Notes: generated by a model not told the origin, from the sequence alone. A stretch of DNA of 64,000 nt from Warburgia ugandensis (GCA_035236585.1 CP141132.1:17769945-17833944), one strand, 5' to 3'. Shown: positions 23,397-38,500, counted from the stretch's first letter. Translations and numbers: made by a program.

Positions 23397-26300
23397 GTTA
23401 CCTTCTCTGTAGAAGAACCTGAACCCACTCTTCTATCTCTCTCTCAAACTCACTGTAAAATAGGGAAAACCTTCCTCAATTTCCTCCTCTTTCCCAACTT
23501 TTGTCTCCTCCTTGTATGATCTTCTTCATCCCTGCATTTTTCTCTCTTTTGGGTAAAACTAGAAAAATCCAAAAATACCCTTTGATTCCCTAATTTAATT
23601 TCATTTGTATCCCTATTTCATCTTTATCTATATTCTTGTTTTGTGTTATCTAAGTTTAGTGCTATTTTCAAATTATTCCTAAAATTAAATAATCCAATCC
23701 TATTTGATTAAAGCCTAACTAAATTAATAGTTTAGCTTTAACCAACAGGATCATTTCAATTCCTAATCTTTATATCTTCAATTTCTCATTTAATTTTTAG
23801 ATCTTCACCTTAGGATGATTCCTAGATTATCCATAATCTTGACCATTAAATCTATCATCCAAAAATTTGATCTAACTCATTCAAATCTCACATTATTTCT
23901 TTAGCCCAGATTATCAAAGTTTTGGAAGACCTATTCAATCCAACCATTGAATCTTTAATTAAAGATAGAAGTGAGGTATTGATGAAGGCTGATCGAATCT
24001 GATGTCATTAGAATTGAAGAAATTTTCGTTGATCAAGATAGGGAAGTTAATTTTTGGTTCTTGTTTCATTTAATTTTCTTTCTTTTTGGTTCATAATTAT
24101 GCATTCTTCATTAAAGCAATAGATCTAAATTTTGAGTTCATTATTATTTTATTTGTATCATTTTTTTAATTTTGTAGATAATTAAATTTTATTTAAAATC
24201 CATCTTTCTTAAGTTGAGCATGTGGGATCGACCTGTACTTGCACAAAATATACTACAATAGCCCGTGCACTTGTGGTAATCAATAGATACTATATGAGAA
24301 AGCATATATTCAAGCAAGTAAACATGTAAGAAATAACTTAAGAAAACATAAATCAAAGAAGCATTGAACAAGAGCAAAATAATTTCATTTCATTCAAGAG
24401 GAAAACTTACATGTATGGTGTTCACTATTCATGGGATGTGCATACCATTCTTACATCAAATAAACCTCAAAACTTCTTCAATTAAATCTTCTAGAAATGA
24501 TTAAGCTAGCATATGTGTGACTAAAGAGAGATCCAAGTTGAAATCAAAGGCAGACAATGAAGAAAAATAAGGAATAAGTTGGCTAACTAAGCAAGGAATC
24601 AAAGAAGTTTGAAAAAGCAATGAAGGAAACAACTAACCAAACAATAAAGGGATCTAACTAACCTTGAATTGAAACATTTAATTGAAGGACTAACAGCAAG
24701 GAATTGGGTGTGGAAAGCTTGAGAAGAATAGCTAGCCAAAAGGAAGTGCATTGAAGGCTTTTTAGAAGAAGGTAAGATGGGGGATGCCTCCTCTTTTGGA
24801 GTAGGTGTTCCTTCATTCCAAAAAGTATATGCATGGAACTCTTCTTAGGCATATATATAATTTGTTTGTGAGCTCTTCTAGGGTGACCTAAGGAAAAGGT
24901 AAGGTGGGGATGAGATTAGAAAGAGAGTGGATGGTTAGGATAGAAAGATGGGATGGTTGTCTAGTATTTCTTAAAGAGGAAATATGGTGCATATGAGGTA
25001 GGAGGCACCTACTTTTTAGGGTGGGACGTCTCCACCTCTCTCCCATGTATGGAAATACCTAAGGAGAGGGTGGTGTGGACGATGAGATGGTAGAGGAAAG
25101 AGAGAGGAAAAGAAGGATGGAAAGAGAGAAAGAGAGGAAGAGAGGAAGGTTAGAAGGTGGGTATAGGTTGCATGGAGAGGTTTGGCCACCTAGGACAACT
25201 AAGAGGAGGGAAGAGTGGAAGGAGGCTCCTATTTTCCACGAATTAGGAATGGAGCTCCTTCCTCTAAGATTTTTCATGCAAAAAAGAGTTAAAGAAGAGG
25301 GGAAAATGTGGGAAAGAGGTGAGTGGTGAGAGAGATAAGGTGGAGCCACCTACCTTTTAGGAGTTGGATGTCTCCCACCTCTTCTCCTTTGAACTTTACA
25401 TTGAAAACTCTAGAAAATAGTGAATCAGCTCTCTTTCTGATCTTAAGAGGATGGAATCATGTGGTTAAGATCTAAAGAATGAAATTTGGAAGGAGACAGA
25501 GAAGGTGTGGGTTGGATGAGGTAAGGGAGAGAGGGAAGCTCCTACTTTGTAGGATTTGGGTGTGGATCTCCCTCTCCTTATGATGTCTCACGTGGAATCT
25601 CTAAGAAAGAGGGATGAAAGAAAGGGAAAGAGAGCGATGAGGGAGAAAAATGGCATGGTTCTTAACTATTGGTCCACCTTGCATGCTTCCTTGTTTTGTT
25701 TCCAATTATTACTTGAAAATTCTCCTCCAATAGTATGTTGCCATGTGGCATTGCCTTGAGTGATTCAAATGGCTCACTTTGAGGTCTCATATGGATTGGC
25801 TTCATGGCTTATACCCTTGGCTTTAATGGCTTGGCTTGCTTTGTTTAGCTTGTCACCTTCATGGCATGTATGGCTAAGGTGGCTTGAATGGCTCTGTGCA
25901 AAGGTGGTAGAAATTGCATGGCTTGTACATGGGCTCATTTTAATCACCTTTGGCTATTCCAATTTCTCTCTTGGATCTATGATCTTGGCTTGAGATGATC
26001 TTGACCCTTGTTAGGACTTAAAATTGATAATATGTAAGTTTGGCCCATCCAATTTGATCTTGATCCTTGATCTCCATCTTGATTGATCGTGGCCGTTGGA
26101 TGATCATCTCGATTCCTACAAAAGGTGAAAACATCTAATTAAATCTTATAAAAATATGATTATTCATGTGCTTACTCTGGATTGGTTCTAAACTTACAAA
26201 ATATCAAACTTTAGAGTCATTAGATTAGAAATGCATGTGTTACAAAAATTTCATAAAAATCCTATAATTAATAATATATTTTAAAATACATGGGCTACTA

Positions 26301-27348
26301 GTTAGGTACCTTTTATACAAAACTAGACACTCATCAAAAATAAAGAAGGAAAACTAAACTAGCAAATTATGGTAGAACTAGGTAATTATGAATGTAAGAA
26401 ATTAAACAACTAAATAGAGAAAATAACTAAGGAAATAAGAGATTAACTAAGGAAAGAGAATAAAGAAAAAATTTCTCATTAATTGATTAATTACAAAGAT
26501 TTGTTACATATGCAAAGGAAAGCAAGTAAAAGTCCATCAATTCTAGTCTTGAATTTTGTTGTAATGCCCTCATGTTATGTCACTTAACAAGAGCTTGTAC
26601 ACTTCTATTCAACCTATAATACACTAACTTATGACCATGATATTCTCATCTCCTTAATTTGACATGGTACAACCCAGAAGTCAAATCTTTTCTAAGGATC
26701 CCTAGGAATGAAGCACTAAGGAAGCCAAGAGAGGAGGTTCCTAACATGTTTTCTAAAAGATCACCACCCACTCAAGAAGTAAAGGAAGGTATGAAATAGA
26801 ATTGTCAAACAAATTGTTGCATCTCCTTGCTAGAAACTCTTATAAAGGAGAGAGGCAAGGAGGGGACTAGAGGTCATTCATCCTCAAGTAAGGGGAAGCC
26901 CTAAAGGAGGCTTCTACCTTAAGAAAGAACTAGAATAAAAGGAACATCAAAAGGTGATAATGGCCCTTGACTTAGGATTCACCAAATTCCAGCCTTGAAG
27001 GAAGGAGATATGTCCTTTATCATGGAAGGGGTCCTACTCTTCAACATGATGTCCTTAGCTAGTAATTGGGGTCCATACGATAGGTCTATGCATGCAACTT
27101 TAGTTGCTATGCATGCCTTAAAACTACTTATGACCCTAAGCAATCTATGCATGTAATAATGGATGACACATAAAATGAATAAGAAGAAGGAAATAAGAAG
27201 AAAAGTGGGATAATAAACAATGAACTTGGGTAAGGGTGATCTTCCTCCCTCTATTCGCCTAAATGTTGCTTTAATCTATAGGAAAAGTTGAAAGTTAGGT
27301 TTTCCTACTCCTTCCTCTTGTATTTGTAAAGTTTTAGGATTGGAAGCC

Positions 27349-29671
27349 TCTCATATAACTTGGCCATTGTAAATACACTATTTTAGAATAGGGATGAACA
27401 CTTAATAACCTTTAAAAGTGGTCTTTATAAAAACCAAATAGACTTTTTCTACTTAGGCATACTGAATGATCAATGTGCAAGGATTGTAAGGTCAGACCTG
27501 GTGAGAGTTTAACCTCCTAACATAGGTTAATGGTTATGGATATCCATATCAAAAGATGGAAGAAAGGAAATGCACTTAATAGGTATCCAAAAACAAAGTG
27601 GTGGCACTTAAAAGCAGCGAAAATAACCTCATTCACAAATAAGTTCATGGTAGAAGGAAACTAGAATTATGAAACAGAAGTAAAAACCAAGTGGATTAAT
27701 ATTGATGAGTCCATTAAGAAAGTGGCAAAAGATGTCTTCAGAAATAGTAAAGGAAACATGGTGGTGGAGTGAAACAGTGCAAAAAGTTCTTAAAGAAAAA
27801 CAGATGTGTTATAAAGCATGGCAGAAGACTAGAAATAATGAAAACTATGAACAATATAAGAATGCTAAAAAGGTTGCTAAGAGAATACTAAGTGAGGTTA
27901 AACTTAAGGCATATGATGAGCTCTATAATAGACTAGGAACAAGAGCAGGTGAGAAAGATGAGTTTTAACTTGCAAAAGTAAGAGAACAGAAGGGTAAGGA
28001 CTTAGATCATGTTAGGTGCATTAGAAGTGATGTTCAAAGGGTATTAGTCAAAGATGATGAGATTAAACAAAGGTGGGAAATGTACATTCAAAAATTGTTA
28101 AATGACAATGGCTCTGAGAATATATAGATTGAAAATACAATAAATTTAAATAACATTGGATATTATAGATATGAACATAGGATTAGAATACCTGAGGTGA
28201 AAGAGGCCTTGAAAAAGATGAAACCAGGAAAGGCTATGGGGCCCGATGGTACACGAATAGAGGTTTGGAAGCATATGGGAGATATTGGGGTAGTTTAGTT
28301 GACCAAGTTATTTAACAAAATTATAAAATCAAAGAAAATTCTTGATGAGTGGAGGAAAAGCTCTATTGTACCAATTTATAAGAATAAAGGAGATATAGAT
28401 AGCTACACTAATTATCGAGGGATCAAACTTATGAGCCACACTATGATATATTTTTGAAAGAGTGATTGAGAAGATGCTACGACATGAGACAAATGTATTA
28501 GAGAATTAGTTTGGTTTCATGCCTGTGAGGTCTACCATGGAAGCTATTTTCTTACTAAGACAATTGGTAGAGAAATATAGGGAGAAGAGGAAAGACCTCT
28601 ACATGGTCTTTATTGATTTAGAGAAAGCTTATGATAGAGTCCCTAGATAGTTAATATGGAGGGTGTTGGGCAAGAAAGGGGTTTTGCATGAGTATATAGA
28701 CATAATTAAAAATATGTATGAGGGAGCGATAATAATTGTTAAGACCACTAGTGGCAAGACTAGTGATTTTTTTGTCACTATAGGATTGCACCAAGGATCA
28801 ACATTGAGCCATACATTTTCATGTTGGTTATGAATGAGTTAACAAAACATTTGCATGAGGAGATTCCCTAGTACATGCTATTTGTAGATGGTATATTCTT
28901 ACTTAATGAAACAAGGGGGGTGTAAACACAAAGCTAGAGTTATGGGGAGAAGCATTAGAATCTGAAGGATTTAAAATAAGTGGAATTAAGATAGAATATA
29001 TGGAATGCAATTTTAGCAAAGAGAGGAGCAGGAGTGGAACACCAGTCAAGATTGATAACCAAGAAGTCCCCGTAAAAGACTACTTTTGATATTTAGGATC
29101 AATGATTCATGAGGGTGGAGAGATTAAGAGGGAGGTTACCTAGAGAATCCAAGTGGGTTGGAACAAATGAAGATGTGCATCTAGAGTTTTGTGTGATTGG
29201 TGGGTGCCACTCAAATTAAAAGAAAATTTCTATAGGATGGCCATGCCCTATAGATCAGAGTGTTGGGTAGTTAAGGAACATCATACTCATAGGATGAGCA
29301 TTGCAGAAATGAGGATGTTGAGATGGATGAGGGAAAAGATTAGAAAGGATAGAATTATGAATGAAAATATTAGAGGAAATTTAGGGATAGCACCAATAGG
29401 TAACAAGATGAGGGAAATTAGACTTAGATTGTTTGGACATGTCCAAAGGAGACCGAAAATGGCACCGGTTAGAAGGAGAGAGGCAATGCAAGTAGAAGAT
29501 TCTAAAAGGGCAAGGGGAAGGCCCAAGAGAATGTAGATAAAAGTGTAAAGGAAAGATTTAAAAACTTTGGGACTAAATAAAGCTATGGTACTTAATAGAG
29601 AGGAATGGAGGAATAAGATTCATGTGGCCTACCCCTAATAGGGATAAGGTCTTAATGATGATGATGATGAT
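27349..29671 (+). mobile_element. 5'-truncated RTE-clade LINE (non-LTR retrotransposon), inactive
   Basis: Translation with frame changes follows the plant RTE polyprotein. The tail of the apurinic endonuclease is at about 27470-27560 (CKDCKVRPGESL.. then HRLMVMDIHIKRWK). A linker (AYDELYNRLGTRAGEKDEF) leads to reverse transcriptase at about 28180-29080 (KMKPGKAMGPDG, NYRGIKLMSHTM, FIDLEKAYDRVPR, GLHQGS). The RTE C-terminal domain (AEMRMLRWM, FGHVQRRP, RARGRPKRM) spans 29189-29536. The catalytic box reads YMLFVDGI where FADD is expected, and several in-frame stops occur (for example before LTKLFNK and before FGFMP). The 3' end is a (ATG/TGA)n tail at 29655-29671, typical of RTE elements. Flanking GAAGCC at 27343-27348 and 29672-29677 is the target duplication; the right LTR shows the uninterrupted site near 41310. 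Confidence 0.85.
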
Positions 29672-29814
29672 GAAGCCCTAGAGATGGATGGGTAGGATGT
29701 AAAGAAGGAAGATGATTAAATGGTTGGGATGGGATGGATGATGAAAAGGGGAGGAGACAAAGGGGAATGTGTGGAATCCATTTGGGAAAGTGGAATAAAG
29801 TTTGGGTGTGATTT

Positions 29815-30192
29815 GGATAGGAAAGTGTGGAAAGGCAAGGGATAAAGGTGGTTTGGAAGGTAGATTGGGTAAGCTAGGAAAGGGAATTGCCTAAGAAGAA
29901 AGGGAAGAGGAATAATAGGAAAGAATCTAGGAGTTAGCTGGGATTTGGTTGAAATTAGAAGGTGGATTGGGGAGAGGAGGCATGATTTCCATGGGTGTAT
30001 GTTGGATAGGAAAGTGTGGAAAGACAAGGGATAAAGGTGGTTAGGAAGGTAGATTGGGTAAGCTAGGAAAGGGAATTGCCTAGGAAGAAAGGGAAGAGGA
30101 ATAATAGGAAAGAATCTAGGAGTTAGCTGGGATTTGGTTGAAATTAGAAGGTGGATTGGGGAGAGGAGAGGCATGATTTCCATGGCTATATG
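29815..30192. repeat. 189-bp tandem duplication private to the left LTR
   Basis: GGATAGGAAAGTGTGGAAAG starts at 29815 and, with one difference, at 30004; the two 189-bp units are nearly identical over their length. The corresponding place in the right LTR (about 41458-41648) has a single unit. The antisense frame that spans it is an artefact of the repeat. Confidence 0.9.
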
Positions 30193-31405
30193 TTGGAGTT
30201 TCTAATTTTGTGAGGGATGTGATTCATTGGATGATAATCTATGATGGATATCTCTCTTACCTTAGGACTTGATTTAACTTTTCAACAAGGACAAGGTGGC
30301 TAGGATTTTCATCTTTTCAATGCTTCATTCTTGGCCCTTAGATGGTCATCATCCTATCTTGAATGGTTGAGTTTTGGTTGGAGTAATCTTATCCAAAAAG
30401 ATATTCTTTTAAGGCTTCTTTGCTCTTTGCCGTTGGGTTGGATTGCCCTAGAGTGAAAGGCTTATATTACTTAGAGATTTCCTTATCCACTCTAGGTTTA
30501 CTATATTTTTCTTTCAGCCAATAGCATTTCATATGGGTTAGATGTCTTTTTCCTTGAAAGTAAAAGTGAATCTTCCTTAAAAGAGGTGTTTATTCCTATA
30601 AAAAACTCTCCTCCAATAATCTTTCAATTTTGTTTTCATTGCAACATAGCTTCTTATTAGTCTATCCTTGCTTGAATGTGTCTTCATTGGATGCTTAGGA
30701 TATGTATTTACAAGGGTAGATCTTGACCTTTAAGTGCCTAAAAAGTAAGATGAATTTCAACTATAGATTTCTTGTAAATTGTCTCTCTCTCTCTTCTCCT
30801 CCTTGTTTTTCTCCACTAATCCTCTTTATTTCTTCATGTATTCCACTTGGAATTGAGTGGAAATCACCACCTTTTCATATAAATTTTGTGCTACCCCTGA
30901 GGTGGTCCCTTAGGTTGAGTAGGAGAGAGGAAGTAAAGAATAAGTCTTTTGTGGGTCTTGGATTTCTAAATTATTTTATTTTAGAAGCTCCCATTGTATG
31001 TGATCTCATTGTATATGATGGGGGTTTTATAAGATTTCCAAGGTGGTAATATGCATGTATGCTTACATGGGAAGTTCTGTCACCTTACTTTTGATATGAA
31101 CACCCTATTTTGAACAAATAAGACTTGATCTTTGATTTACAGTTTTTGACTGCTCTGACTTTGATTTTGACATCCAAAGATCATTTTTAACTTCTAAACT
31201 TTATGATTGGCTTGTGTGTATCCACAAAGTAGCTTGAAAGGTAATACTCTTTTAGAGGTAAAATTGTTAATTTTGTGCTTCATTTCATTTGCACCCTAGA
31301 CTTGCAAAATTGTAGAATTATTCCTAATTAATGATATTTAATTAAATTCACGGGCTAAAATCTACTAAATATGGGGGTATGCATGTAGTATTTATGTATA
31401 TATCA

Positions 31406-33530
<2,125 letters not shown>

Positions 33531-34620
33531 TGTTAAGTTTGGAAAGTTCTCCATGTTTCTCTATCTTGATGGCCTTGTGAGAATAAATAACTTTTAGCAA
33601 TATATGGGCCAATCCATTGAGAGCATAACTTTCTTGGAAAGAAATATAGATGAGGATTATAGAGAATGACCTTTTGACCTTGTTCAAACGTTTTGCACAG
33701 AATGGATTTATCATGAACCACCTTCATATAATCCATGTACCTTTTGGCATTATCATATGCATCTCTCTTAAGTTCTTCCAACTCTTGAAGTTGGAATTTC
33801 TTGTGGCTCTCAGCTTTGTCATTGTCAAAATTGAGCTATTTGATTGCCCAATATGCTTTATGCTATAACTCCAAAAGAAAATGACAATATTTTTCAAAAA
33901 CTATATGGTTTGGGGACATCCCAAGAGGGGTTTTATATGCAGTTTTATAATCAGAGAGAGCATCAATTTGTTTTAAGGACCAGTTTTCCTACTGAAGTTC
34001 ACTATTTTCTCTAGTATGGATACCTCAACTTGGCCCTAATTTGGGAATGATAGGGCATTACAACTCTATGGGTGACTCCATATTCCTTCATTAGGGCCTC
34101 AAACACCCAGTTGCAAAAATGTTTTCCTCCATCACTAATAAACCCATTTGGGCACATAATCCACTCCTACTTGGATGTATAGGTTTCTAAAAGAGTTACA
34201 AAAGGGATCCTTGAAGTCTATGCCCCAAACATAAAAAATTTCAATGATCAAGATTGGGTTTACAAAATCATGTCCAAATAGTCAATGTTTCCTAACTTTT
34301 GGTAGCGATCACATGCTTTATGGTACATCTAAGAATCTTTAAAAATTATGGGCTAGTAAAATCCACAATGCAAAGTCTTTGCAATAGTCTTCCTTACACT
34401 ATAATGGCCCCCATAAGCGTGATCATGGCAAAAGGAGATGATCTTATTTTGTTCATTATTAGGGAGACATCTCCTAATGATTTGATTAAGTGATGATTGC
34501 CATAATCTCTGCCCTTGAGGACGTGTACAAGAAGGCATTTGTCAATTCCTATCAACAAAGTGCACCCCTCAATAGAGGGACGGTACTTGGAACAAATACA
34601 AATCATCCCAAATGAAGTAC
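33531..34620 (-). pseudogene. Athila-like integrase relic
   Basis: On the minus strand the N-terminal zinc-finger region appears first (34538-34353), including IIRRCLPNNEQNKIISFCH and GGHYSVRKTIAKTLHCGFY, with the expected His/Cys pattern partly kept. The C-terminal region follows at 33781-33533 (DKSILCKTFEQGQKVILYN, WIGPY). Integrase makes the 3'-end cuts and joins element DNA to the target. The catalytic core between them is badly decayed; I could not place all three acidic residues, and stops break the frame repeatedly. Confidence 0.75.
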
Positions 34621-34899
34621 TTGACCTTGGCTAGAAAATTAGATATATCTCATTTTGACCGATGTGATGGTAATTTATCTATAATAAGATAGTTGACAAT
34701 GTCAGCATATCAAGGTAATTAGGAAACCTGCAGAAGTTGCTCATTTGAAAAAGTTTCTTTGATGGGCACAGGTTCACTAGAAGACTTAACTATTAGCCTA
34801 AACAAGTGATTTACTACTACATTTTTTGAACCTTTTTGTCTAGAATTTTTATATTAAATTCCTATAGCAATAGAATCCTTTGAATAAGTCTAGGTTTGG

Positions 34900-36540
34900 C
34901 ATCCTTCATAGAAATAAGGTACTTCAATGCAACCTGATTCGAATAGATTATTACTTTAGACCCTAAAAAATAGGGACTAAACTTGTCCAAGGCGAAGACT
35001 ATAGCCAACAAACTCTTTCTTTATAGTAGAATAATTGAGTTGGGCATCATTGAGAGTCATACTAGTGTAACAAATCACATGGGGAAGTTTGGCAATTTGT
35101 TGCCCCAAAATAGCACCGATCACGTAGTCCGAAGCGTTACACATTGTCTCAAATGGTGCATTCCAATCTGACGACTGTATGATAGGAGCAGAGGTGAGTC
35201 AGCTTTCAGACATTCAAAGGCTTACATGTAGTTTTTGTCAAAGTTAAAAATTACCCCCTTTGTCAATAGATTATAGAGGGGCCTATAAATTTCACTAAAA
35301 TCTTTGATAATTTGTCTAAAAAATTTAGCATGACCCTGAAATGAGTAGATCTCCTTCATTGTCTAAGGAGGGGGGAAGATTATAGATGAGGTCCACTTGA
35401 GCCTTGTCTACCTACATGCCTTGTTGTGATATTATATGGTCTAGCACTATGCCACTTTTCACCCTGAAATGACAGCTTTCCTAGTTTAGAATCGAATTAT
35501 TTTCTTGGTACCTCCCTAACACTAGATCTAGATGGGCCAAGCACTCATCAAATTAAAAGCAAACATTGAAAGTCATCCATGAACACTTTAAGAAATCTCT
35601 CCACTATATCTAGACTATACTTGGCATACATTATTCGGAAGTTGTCGATGCTTGGCACGACCCAAATAGCATCCATTTATAACCAAAGGTAGCAAAAGGA
35701 CAAGTGAATGTAGTCTTCTCTTAATCCTTTGGTGCTAATGGAATCTTGCTATAGTCAGATTAGTCATCTAAAAATGGTAATATTCATGACCAGCCAACCT
35801 TTCTAGCATCTGGTCTATGAAGGAAAGAGGCAAGTTGTCTTTTCTCCAAACTGAGTTCAGCCTATGGTAGTCTACACAAACTCTCCACCCATTAGTCATG
35901 TGAGTGGGGACTAACTCATTGTCCTCATTTCTAATTGTCATGACTCCAAATTTCTTAAGGACAACCTGAATAGGACTGACCCATGCACTATTAAGTATGG
36001 GGTAATTGATACCTACATTTAATCTCTTAAGTACCTTTGCACTAACTACCCCCTTTATATGAGGGTTTAGCCTCTGTTGTGATTCCCGAGACAGTTTAAC
36101 ATTCTCTTCCAAATGGATTCAGTGCATGTAAATGGTGGGAGTAATATCTTTAATGTTCAAGATGGACCACCCTATGACTATCTTATGTCTCCAAAGTATA
36201 TTAAGCAGCTACCTTCCTGTTCTTGATGGAGACTAGCAGTGATGATTACAGGTAAGGTTTTGGAGGGACCTAAAAATGCATATTTTAGAAATCTTGGTAG
36301 TGGTTTTAGGTCTAAGGTGTGTGTTTTCTCAGGTGGGTCTTGAGTAGTGGAAGGTGGTCTTAATGGCTCTACTTTTGGTCTCCATTTAGGAATGTCCACT
36401 ATTGCTACAGCATCAAGTAATAGATCCACTTCCTCCATGGGATCAACTTTATCAGACTTAGAGGATGAATGTAAAGTGTCATTAACTAAGCTCTCTATAA
36501 CATTCACAGCAAATAAGTCTACAAAGTCCATCTATTGAGT
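34900..36540 (-). pseudogene. Athila-like reverse transcriptase and RNase H relic
   Basis: On the minus strand the pre-RT segment at 36531-36178 has LKPLPRFLKYAFLGPSKTLPV. RT follows at 36112-35768 with SRESQQRLNPHIK, SAWVSPIQVV, GWRVCVDYHRLN and FIDQMLERLAGHEYY, the pattern of Athila-type RTs. The catalytic box FMDDF is still readable near 35565-35585 although the frame around it is broken. RNase H is visible at about 35160-34990 (FETMCNASDYVIGAILGQ, TLNDAQLNYSTIKKE); the first catalytic Asp of the usual MCDASD is Asn here. Stops after GHEYYHF and at many later sites make it non-functional. Confidence 0.8.
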
Positions 36541-36689
36541 TGTATTAAAAATGTTAAACTTGAGTTTCATATTACTAATTGATAGTTTCATAGCACCATT
36601 CTTATAGTTGATGATGGCATGATAGGGTACTCATTATTTAGATTTCATATAGGCTTTGTGTTTAGGACTAAAAAGTCAACTAGAAATAG

Positions 36690-36940
36690 GAATTGATCTA
36701 TTTGTATCAACACATCTTCACCACTCCTTTAGGAATTTTGACAGATTGGCCTACTAATTATAGGGTGGTAGAGGTAGGTTTAAGCTCGATAATCTTAGTT
36801 TCTCATAAACCGAATACAACAATAGGCTAACACTGGCCCCTAAATCTAAGAGTGCAATATCAAATCTATGTTCCCCAATAACACATGAGATTGTAGGGCA
36901 TCTAAGATCTTTGTATTTTGGAGGGGTTTGTTGTTGTAGA
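36690..36940 (-). pseudogene. Athila-like aspartic protease relic
   Basis: Minus-strand translation gives PPKYKDLRCPTISCVIG, then FDIALLDLGASVSLLLYSVYEKL. This matches Athila-group proteases, whose active site commonly reads DLGA rather than DTGA. The following conserved segment is broken by tandem stops. It lies in the expected place between gag and RT. Confidence 0.75.
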
Positions 36941-37549
36941 ATGGAACTAACTTGACTGGTGAGGAAGGCCTTTTTATGAGCACCCAGCTTGCTCTTTTAT
37001 TTGCATAGGTCCTTCAAGAATTCAGCATAAGGAGGGAATTCTTTTGTAGAACTGAGTAATGAAATGATGATATTAACTTGCTTAAAAATATACAATATCT
37101 CATTATAGTTATTCTCCTTCTTAGTTGCATTTAGTCTCTAAGGTAAGGAAGCCTTTGGAATATGGGGTGCATTAGGAAGGGGTTCAAATGATGAGAAGCA
37201 CATTGTACTATTTCTTTCTCCTCAAGTTGTGGGGTTGTCCTAGTTTGGATGACCTGATTATCTACTTGGTTTCCACTCCTTAGGGTTTTGATGGATTTGG
37301 CTTGATCAGATGGTGCAGAACTAAGCTCATACTAAACCTTGGAATTTGGTATTAGTTGACTAGGAAACATACCTTTTCCCCTCTCCTAAAGAGTAGAAGA
37401 GAGCTGGCCCATATGATATTCTAACTTCCTAATAGACTGCGAGTTGGGATGCAAGGTTGATTTAGTGTCATTTTCAAATTGCATGGTTCCTTGCACGAAC
37501 ATATTTATAGTTTGCTCCAAAGAGAGTTTCCTTTAATGGGGTGGAATCT

Positions 37550-38500
37550 GTTGATGAGGCATGTTGCTTCTAGGAAAAGGTTATTGGATGCCTAGCCCAT
37601 CCAAGGTTGTAGGTCTTAGAATAAGGGTTATTGTTGGTAGGTTGGTGATATGCATTCATAGAATTTGTTTGCTTTGAAAAGAACTTTGGAAAACCAAAGC
37701 TAGATGGACACAATGGAACAGAGTGATTTGGATTGGAATAGATTGAGCATACCTCAGACTGAGGTTCCACAAAGAGATTTATTCATCATGAAGGCGTCTA
37801 ATTGTTGGGTTTAATCATCTATCTTTCCTTCCTTTTGGGTCAACATGTCAATTTCACTATAAAGATATGGAGTGACCCCTATTTCATATTATCCACCTTT
37901 TTTTTGTGACCTTGAAGTTCTTTCCATATGGGTAGGTAGTCCCATTGCAGGGAATTCTCAGCAAGTGTTTTGAAGAAATTCCAAGCTTTCACATTGCTTT
38001 AGTCATGAAAGCCCCTCCACTAGTGGTGTCTATCTTACATTGGTTCTATGGTGTTAGAGCTTGTTAGAAATATTGAACCTTCTACCATTTCTCAAAAGCA
38101 TGGGGAAGACATTTCGAAAGCAAGTTCTTCCAATGTTCCCAGCATTCATAGAAATGTTCTCCCTATTTGAATTTCACACTAGAGGTCATTGGTTTTATGG
38201 ATTGGGAAAAACTTATTCAAGAATTTTCTAGATAGTTGATCCCATGTGGTGATGGATCCTACTTTTAGATGGTTGAGCCATGCTTTAGCTTTATTCTTTT
38301 GAGAAAATGCGAATATTCTCAACCTAATAAAGTCATATAAGAAATTGATGTATTTGAAGTAGAACAAATGTTAAGGAATTTCTTGACATGGTAGTATAGG
38401 TCCTCCTTATCGAACCCATAGAATTTTGGCAGGAGTTGAATAACTCCTGGTTTCAATTCAATGTGGTATATAAGTTGCATGTAGAACTATATAAGATGGT
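37550..38500 (-). pseudogene. Athila-like gag relic
   Basis: Minus-strand frames read LKPGVIQLLPKFYGFDKEDL at about 38470-38410, then IRLRIFAFSQKNKAKAWLN and SITTWDQLSRKFLNKFFP at 38330-38190. Farther on comes a decayed zinc knuckle CSIYSNPNHSVPLC at 37750-37700, whose second Cys is Tyr, and NPYSKTYNLGWARHP near 37620. These are the usual landmarks of Athila-group gag in the right order. Frameshifts and stops interrupt it. Confidence 0.8.

Larger units (their letters stand above)
22824..24285 (+). mobile_element. Nested solo LTR, same family as the LTR at 58868-60891
   Basis: Reads TATTAAGTGTTCAATTTTGGCC at its left end and ACTACAATAGCCCGTGCACTTG near its right end, matching the reverse complement of the 58868-60891 LTR at both ends. 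The flanks GAAAC (22819-22823) and GATAC (24286-24290) fit a decayed 5-bp duplication. Both terminal dinucleotides have drifted from TG..CA by transitions. It is about 560 bp shorter than its relative. It lies in plus orientation inside the minus-oriented solo LTR. Confidence 0.7.
22037..26336 (-). mobile_element. Solo LTR of a related gypsy family inserted in the left Athila LTR
   Basis: The interval starts TGTTGTGATG and ends GACACTCATCA; it is absent from the matching position in the right LTR (after GTGTAAAT near 40257). Flanks TAAAT (22032-22036) and AAAAT (26337-26341) fit a 5-bp target duplication with one change. Removing a nested element (22824-24285) leaves about 2.83 kb. The left end carries the CTATTATAGTATA / GGTCGATCCCACA motif shared by other LTRs here, so U5 is on the left and the orientation is minus. 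A TATATATA box near 24853-24862 could serve the minus strand. No internal coding domains are present, so a solo LTR is the simplest reading. Confidence 0.75.
21797..31405 (-). repeat. Left (3') LTR of the Athila-like element, interrupted
   Basis: Homologous to 40020-46615 in three blocks: 21797-22036, 26342-27348 and 29672-31405. Over a sample beginning CTCATTAATTGATT (26477 versus 40395) I count about 6 mismatches in 61 bases, so the LTRs are clearly diverged. Interruptions are the solo LTR at 22037-26336 and the LINE at 27349-29671. On the minus strand this is the downstream LTR; the adjoining internal sequence has a purine-rich, decayed polypurine region near 31406-31425. Confidence 0.85.
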
